Shown here: piece after piece, positions 5,656 to 9,260 of the stretch | Position numbering within the stretch: the first letter of the stretch is position 1 | How the letters are laid out: each line of letters begins with the position of its first letter | Source: Methanobacteriota archaeon | GTDB taxonomy: Archaea > Thermoplasmatota > JASEFT01 > JAUWIS01 | Direction: 5' to 3' | Length of the DNA stretch: 9,260 bases | NCBI GenBank assembly: GCA_030605245.1 | Contig: JAUWIS010000021.1 | Location: 1-9,260 of the forward strand | Made by a program: the position numbers and the translations under genes | The notes under the pieces: generated by a model | Databases searched by the model: none | What the model saw: only the letters and a program-made list of their open reading frames with translations | Told to the model about the DNA's origin: nothing

Positions 5656-7131
5656 CTATCCTCTATCTAGAATTTTCTCTCTATCCATAAATCGCCTTAT
5701 CCTTTCTTCTATTTCCTCAACCTTCACCCTCTCCTGTTTTGTTGTGTCTCTATCCCTTATTGTTACAGTATCATCCTCAATTGTCTGATGATCTATTGTG
5801 ATACAATATGCTGTTCCTATCTCATCTGCCCGCGCATATCTTCTCCCTATTGAGCCTGAGGCATCATAGAAGCTGTCAAATTTTTCTTTTAACTTGTTAT
5901 ATATTTCCCTGGATTTCTCTGGCAGTCCGTCTTTATTAATCAATGGGAAAACTGCAATTGTTTCCGGAGCAAGTTTGGGCGGAATTTTTAACACAACCCT
6001 TTTTTCCTCTTCCCTGTAAAACAAATCAAGCATTGACCAGAAGTTTCTGTCAACACCAAAGCTTAGTTCAAGAACATGTGGGATGAATTTTTTTCCATCA
6101 ATGTTCACTGTCATGCTCTGTTTTGATCCTTCCTGATGCTTTGATAAGTCATAATCAGATCTGTAATGAAGCCCTGCAACCTCCCTGAAACCACCCCATG
6201 TCTCAAGGTTTAACTCAACATCAAAATGTATTTTGTTATAAAATGCTTTTTCCTTTCCTGCTTTCTCATAAAACCTGAATTTATCAGTTGGAGCATTTAA
6301 AATATTAACATAAAAATCCTGGATTTTTGCCATGTGATACAAATAGAATTTTGGCAGAATATCTGTAAGTTCTTTACAGGATATTTCCTTGATATTTTTT
6401 CTGTCATCTGCAAACATGATCCTCAGTTTATAATCCTTTACCTTCTCAAAATCAATCTCGTTATCAAATTTGTCAGGGTCAAAAAATATCTGTAGTTCTG
6501 CCTGGGTTAGCTCTCTCATTCGGTAAACACCCTGCCGTGGTGATATCTCGTTTCTGTATGCTTTTCCTATAACCGCAAGACCAAGAGGAAGCTTTCTCCT
6601 GAGTGTCTCAAACTCACGCTTAAAATTTAGGTAAACACATTGAGCGGTTTCAGGACGCAGAAATGCTTTTTCTTTTCCTTTAGGACCAACATACACAGGA
6701 AACATCATGTTGAAAAAGGATGCTTTGCCAAGTCTTCCTTTGCAGTTCGGGCAGGTAATCTTCAGTTTTTCTATTTTCTCATCTATCTCTGTTAATGCTA
6801 ATCCTTCTACACTTTCACCTGTTTTTTCCTCTACAAGCTGATCTGCTTTGAACGAGTGTTTGCATTTACTGCATTCAACTAAAATGTCTGTGAAATGCTC
6901 AGCATGTCCTGAGGATTTTAAGGAGATTTCAGGGAGTAGGTTTGCAGGATCAATTAAATGATAGTTCCCCAGATTTAAAAAATAATTCAGCCATAGATTT
7001 TCTAGTTTCCTTTTTAATCCTGTTCCAAGATGACCGTAATCATAGAAACCGGATGCACCACCATAGATTTCCGCGGAAGCCCAGATAAAACCTCTTCTCT
7101 TGGCAATACCCCATATTTTTTCATTGTTCAT
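5656..7131 (-). CDS. glyS: Glycyl-tRNA synthetase, alpha2 type
   Basis: This cytosolic class II synthetase charges tRNA-Gly with glycine. The 491-aa chain opens with AKRRGFIWASAEIYGGASGF, followed by a zinc-ribbon-like insert with C87, C90, C127 and C130. The catalytic core shows RPETAQ (159-164), motif 2 GKAYRNEISPRQGVYRMRE (189-207) and motif 3 with FGVDR (358-362). The C-terminal anticodon-binding domain runs from about LAPETIAVFPL (387-397) through GRRYARADEIGTAYCITIDH (429-448). It is shorter than many archaeal enzymes, which I recall at roughly 570 aa. Motif 3 reads ELSFGVDR where other GlyRS I recall have EPS. It is the last gene of the operon: its ATG directly abuts the UspA stop (0 nt), with a GTGAG ribosome-binding site inside the end of that gene. 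It stops with TAG, and TAA follows three codons later. Confidence 0.96.
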   Translation of the reverse strand: MNNEKIWGIAKRRGFIWASAEIYGGASGFYDYGHLGTGLKRKLENLWLNYFLNLGNYHLIDPANLLPEISLKSSGHAEHFTDILVECSKCKHSFKADQLVEEKTGESVEGLALTEIDEKIEKLKITCPNCKGRLGKASFFNMMFPVYVGPKGKEKAFLRPETAQCVYLNFKREFETLRRKLPLGLAVIGKAYRNEISPRQGVYRMRELTQAELQIFFDPDKFDNEIDFEKVKDYKLRIMFADDRKNIKEISCKELTDILPKFYLYHMAKIQDFYVNILNAPTDKFRFYEKAGKEKAFYNKIHFDVELNLETWGGFREVAGLHYRSDYDLSKHQEGSKQSMTVNIDGKKFIPHVLELSFGVDRNFWSMLDLFYREEEKRVVLKIPPKLAPETIAVFPLINKDGLPEKSREIYNKLKEKFDSFYDASGSIGRRYARADEIGTAYCITIDHQTIEDDTVTIRDRDTTKQERVKVEEIEERIRRFMDREKILDRG

Positions 7132-7560
7132 TTACTCACTTTTTCTTACAACCATCACAGGACAGTTAGCATGATGCACAACATTTTCCGTAACACTGCC
7201 AAGCATTATTTTTGCAAGCCCTGTCCTTCCCTTTGTACCAATAACTATGAGGTCTTTTGGATTAGCATTCTCGATTATCTGCTCGGATGGTATGCCTTCA
7301 ACAATTTTTTCCTCAACATAAACACCCATTTTTTTTCCTTCCCTGACAACATAATTTACAGATTCATGTGCCTCCTTATTTAATATTGAGGAAATATCTG
7401 TTGTCAAAGAATCGGGTGGTACAGACATAAACGCTGTTGTATCCATAACATACAATGCTAATACCTTTACACCTGTTGCCTTTGCAATTTCCAGACCCTG
7501 TTTCACAGCCTCTTTTGACGGCTCAGAACCATCAGTTGGCATTATTATCCGCTCATACAT
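7132..7560 (-). CDS. Universal stress protein, UspA family, ATP-binding type
   Basis: A cytosolic single-domain UspA protein of 142 aa. These dimeric alpha/beta proteins bind ATP and are linked to stress survival; their exact output is usually unknown. The nucleotide site is clear: IIMPTDGSEPS at the N-terminus (D10) and the G-2x-G-9x-G-S loop at G108, G111, G121 and S122 (GTKGRTGLAKIMLGS), then NVVHHANCPVMVVR as the last strand. ATG 7560 gives the family-like start MYERIIMPTDGS, with GAGTGAG a few bases upstream. A GTG at 7569, overlapping the amidohydrolase TGA as GTGA, would add three residues. It is the middle gene of the operon, 5 nt after the amidohydrolase and 0 nt before glyS. Confidence 0.93.
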   Translation of the reverse strand: MYERIIMPTDGSEPSKEAVKQGLEIAKATGVKVLALYVMDTTAFMSVPPDSLTTDISSILNKEAHESVNYVVREGKKMGVYVEEKIVEGIPSEQIIENANPKDLIVIGTKGRTGLAKIMLGSVTENVVHHANCPVMVVRKSE

Positions 7561-7565
7561 TTTTC

Positions 7566-8603
7566 TCACTCTATAAAGGATATGTGTCTACTACTACTTT
7601 TTACTATCGCATCTATTGATGGATCAATATCAAGCACCATAAAATCAGCAGGTCCTCCCTCTTTTATTCCTCCCTGAAGATTAAAAAGTTTCCAGGGGTT
7701 CACCGTCACCATGTTAAAAATGGTTTCAGAACTGATTCTGCCATATAATCCTGAAATTTTGTATGCAAATTCCATCTCCGTAAACATGTCCGGATTGTTT
7801 ATCATTGCGTTATCCGATCCGAGCAGGAGTTTTAATCCTCTTTTTATCATCAAAGGGATGTTTGGTACACTCCCAAAAAAAATGTTTGATCTCGGGCAGA
7901 CTACAATGGATATATTATTGTCAGCAACAACCTCCAAATCACTTTCTGATGCCTTTGTCATATGAACCAAAAAATCAGGTTTTAAATCAAGTACCTTATC
8001 AATGTCCTCTCTTATTCTTTCACTTGCATGTAATGCAAAGAGTTTATCTTTTCTTTTTGTATGACTTGCGAGTTTCTTTAATTCAGAATAATCCCAGTCT
8101 GAGACAGAACTAATACCAACACCATCAACCTTTTCTAAAAGTTTATCCACTTCATCTTTATGATACTCCATTTTTTCTGGTCTGCCCATTTTGACACATT
8201 TTATTTTTTTATTTTTCAATGCACTGTTCAACTGCCTGACCCCTTTTATTCCAAACTCTCTAAAATCACAAAACAAGGATGTCCCAGAGTAAAACATACC
8301 ATCAATTGTTTTTTTCATTGCATTAACAATTTCTTTATCAGGAGTTTTACTTAAAACCCTAAACTTCAAACCATTAGGTGGTGCAACAATTTCTTCAAGC
8401 CCCCCGGATACATTTTTTATAACACTATCGCCAATATGAGTATGAGCATTAACAAGTTTTGGGATAATCATCCCCCTTGCAACAGGTTTCACCGGGGATT
8501 TATTTAATATTTTTTTGATAACCCCATCCTCAAACCCGATGCTACCTTTGATAAATTTCCATCCTTCATCATACTGTAGAATATGACCCTCAGCATATTT
8601 CAT
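7566..8603 (-). CDS. Metal-dependent amidohydrolase/deaminase-like protein, substrate unknown
   Basis: A 345-aa cytosolic protein of the amidohydrolase superfamily, nearest in layout to the SsnA/MtaD/chlorohydrolase group (COG0402-like). The metal-site ligands are complete: HTH (H54, H56), ALHASE (H192, with E195), VHMT (H214) and GSDN (D264). The small beta-sandwich is formed by the first about 48 residues together with the last about 35 (GGIKEGGPADFMVLDID), as expected for the fold. It is shorter than typical MTA/SAH deaminases, which I recall at above 400 aa, so that substrate should not be assumed. ATG 8603 starts MKYAEGHILQY. No ribosome-binding site is obvious, and TTATTATT (8633-8626) lies about 26 bp upstream, suggesting a leaderless first gene. 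It heads the operon with UspA and glyS. The fold is secure; the reaction is unknown. Confidence 0.85.
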   Translation of the reverse strand: MKYAEGHILQYDEGWKFIKGSIGFEDGVIKKILNKSPVKPVARGMIIPKLVNAHTHIGDSVIKNVSGGLEEIVAPPNGLKFRVLSKTPDKEIVNAMKKTIDGMFYSGTSLFCDFREFGIKGVRQLNSALKNKKIKCVKMGRPEKMEYHKDEVDKLLEKVDGVGISSVSDWDYSELKKLASHTKRKDKLFALHASERIREDIDKVLDLKPDFLVHMTKASESDLEVVADNNISIVVCPRSNIFFGSVPNIPLMIKRGLKLLLGSDNAMINNPDMFTEMEFAYKISGLYGRISSETIFNMVTVNPWKLFNLQGGIKEGGPADFMVLDIDPSIDAIVKSSSRHISFIE

Positions 8604-8625
8604 TAAAAATCATATTATTTTAAAT

Positions 8626-8633
8626 AATAATAA
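8626..8633 (-). promoter_or_regulatory. TATA-like box of the amidohydrolase-uspA-glyS operon
   Basis: TTATTATT on the minus strand is centred about 26 bp before ATG 8603, the leaderless distance. The surrounding tract is almost entirely A/T, so the exact box is uncertain. It lies about 20 bp from the divergent ferredoxin promoter. Confidence 0.35.
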
Positions 8634-8654
8634 TCATTTCTAAAAACCACAATG

Positions 8655-8662
8655 CTTATATT
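8655..8662 (+). promoter_or_regulatory. TATA box of the ferredoxin operon
   Basis: CTTATATT predicts a transcript start near 8684-8685, giving a leader of about 10 nt that begins almost at the GGTGA ribosome-binding site (8685-8689). That site lies 4 nt before ATG 8694 and decides the start. Confidence 0.55.
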
Positions 8663-8693
8663 CTATCTTGACAATTCTATATCTGGTGAAAAA

Positions 8694-8864
8694 ATGCCTG
8701 CGAAGGTGAAGGAAGAGGTATGTACAGGATGTGGATCATGTGCGGATGTATGTCCTGCTAATGCAATAACAGTTGAGGGTACAGCAAAGGTAAACGCTGA
8801 TGAATGCTTAGAATGCGGTGCCTGTGTTGATGCATGTCCAGTTAATGCAATTACATTAGAGTGA
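8694..8864 (+). CDS. 2[4Fe-4S] ferredoxin
   Basis: A 56-aa low-potential electron carrier of the clostridial/archaeal type, acting in the cytosol. Two complete cluster motifs are visible: C10, C13, C16 and C20-P (CTGCGSCADVCP), and C38, C41, C44 and C48-P (CLECGACVDACP), with the usual pseudo-twofold repeat (PANAITVE and PVNAITLE). ATG 8694 is chosen because GGTGA precedes it at 4 nt; an upstream in-frame ATG at 8652 would add 14 residues but overlaps the TATA box. It is first in a short operon with the RAM-domain gene, 4 nt downstream. The redox partner cannot be inferred from this window. Confidence 0.97.
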   Translation: MPAKVKEEVCTGCGSCADVCPANAITVEGTAKVNADECLECGACVDACPVNAITLE

Positions 8865-8868
8865 AACC

Positions 8869-9102
8869 ATGGAAACAGTATACGTCTTGGTGAATGTGGA
8901 ATCAGGCAGTCTTGAGAATGTTGTAAAGAAGATGAAAGCGTTAGAGAATGTCAAGGATATTGCTGTTGTTACAGGGGCATATGATATCCTAGTGAGGATA
9001 GAAGGGGAGTATATCACAGATATCCTCACAACCATTGTAAGAGGAATACGGCAGATTCAAGGAGTGAATTCTACAGAAACCTTGGTTGTAGTAAATATAT
9101 AA
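8869..9102 (+). CDS. Stand-alone Lrp/AsnC ligand-binding (RAM) domain protein
   Basis: A 77-aa protein made only of the RAM domain (AsnC_trans_reg, an alpha/beta ferredoxin-like fold) of Lrp/AsnC regulators, without the helix-turn-helix. Visible parts are strand TVYVLVNVE, helix SLENVVKKMKAL, strand KDIAVVTGAYDILVRIEG (the conserved G-x-YD turn), helix YITDILTTIVRGIRQI, and the final strand TETLVVVNI. Such stand-alone domains oligomerise and bind amino acids or related small effectors; a DNA-binding role is not expected without a partner. The ATG lies 4 nt after the ferredoxin TGA, with GAGTGA serving as ribosome-binding site and overlapping that stop. It could modulate full-length Lrp proteins by mixed assembly, which is inference. 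Confidence 0.93.
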   Translation: METVYVLVNVESGSLENVVKKMKALENVKDIAVVTGAYDILVRIEGEYITDILTTIVRGIRQIQGVNSTETLVVVNI

Positions 9103-9128
9103 CAGTCATAAATATATGACAAAGGAGG
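9092..9128 (+). promoter_or_regulatory. Promoter and ribosome-binding site of alba
   Basis: TAAATATATAA (9092-9102) at the end of the RAM gene predicts a start near 9123, just before the strong GGAGG site (9124-9128), which lies 7 nt before ATG 9136. A second A/T box (9109-9118) is too close to the ATG to serve this start. alba may therefore have its own promoter besides readthrough from the ferredoxin operon. Confidence 0.45.
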
Positions 9129-9135
9129 CAACAAT

Positions 9136-9260
9136 ATGGCAGAAGACAACACGGTATTCGTAGGAAATAAACCAGCCATGAACTATGTGTTAGCAATAAT
9201 AACACAGTTCAACTCTGGTAGCAATGAGGTAATCCTGAAAGCAAGGGGCAGGGCTATAAG
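9136..9260 (+). CDS. albA: DNA/RNA-binding chromatin protein Alba, 3'-partial
   Basis: Alba is a small dimeric archaeal protein that coats and bridges DNA, also binds RNA, and is controlled by lysine acetylation in some lineages. The 41 visible codons show the family start: VFVGNKPAMNYVLAIITQFN, then the second strand with EVILKARGRAI. The lysine in GNKP corresponds to the conserved nucleic-acid-binding lysine region near the N-terminus. Full proteins are about 90 aa, so roughly half is cut off by the window edge. The start is set by a strong GGAGG ribosome-binding site 7 nt upstream. It follows the RAM gene by 33 bp. Confidence 0.96.
   Translation, partial: MAEDNTVFVGNKPAMNYVLAIITQFNSGSNEVILKARGRAI

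Noticed and set aside
7030..7383. Plus-strand ORF of 117 codons over glyS and uspA
   Set aside because: Antisense to two unmistakable conserved genes; composition is not protein-like.
1..9260. tRNA, rRNA or C/D-box RNA genes
   Set aside because: I scanned by eye for tRNA T-loop words and paired C/D boxes outside the coding genes and saw none. RTGATGA-like words occur only within coding sequence and without a matching D box.

Overview
The window is AT-rich and almost certainly archaeal. Three things show this. It holds Alba (chromatin protein), Tsr3 (rRNA acp-transferase, an archaeal/eukaryotic family) and a compact alpha2-type glycyl-tRNA synthetase next to a UspA protein. Several genes have a TATA-like box centred about 26-27 bp before the start codon, as in leaderless archaeal transcripts, while others have a GGTGA/GGAGG ribosome-binding site. 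The lineage is not decidable from this sequence. The fused alkyltransferase-endonuclease V recalls the one known from Ferroplasma and relatives, but that is weak evidence for placement.

Layout. 1-1585 (+): an OPT-family oligopeptide/metal-chelate transporter that enters from the left edge. Its last transmembrane helix sits in the -1 frame behind an ATGA overlap, and a 33-residue one-helix ORF follows behind a second ATGA overlap. 1592-2014 (-) and 2048-2542 (+): an unrecognised 140-aa protein divergent from tsr3, with interlocking promoters. 2594-3538 (-): a single-chain O6-alkylguanine-DNA alkyltransferase domain joined to endonuclease V, all catalytic residues present. 3752-3997 (+): a small acidic orphan protein. 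4046-4253: a gene-free tract of seven consecutive perfect hairpins with 3-nt loops, including a tandemly duplicated 64-nt unit whose stems changed on both arms together. 4337-5626 (+): an AAA_14/DUF4143 ATPase interrupted by one in-frame amber codon, with an inverted repeat around its TATA box. 5656-8603 (-): an operon of amidohydrolase, UspA and glyS with 0-5 nt gaps. 8694-9260 (+): a 2[4Fe-4S] ferredoxin, a stand-alone Lrp/AsnC ligand-binding (RAM) domain, and the start of alba.

Functionally most of the window is housekeeping: translation (glyS, tsr3), DNA repair (AGT-EndoV), chromatin (alba), electron transfer (ferredoxin) and peptide uptake (OPT). The accessory part is about 4.0-5.6 kb: the hairpin array plus the amber-interrupted ATPase. 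The array is the most unusual signal. The two reading-frame interruptions (OPT -1 shift and ATPase TAG) deserve checking against reads and relatives.
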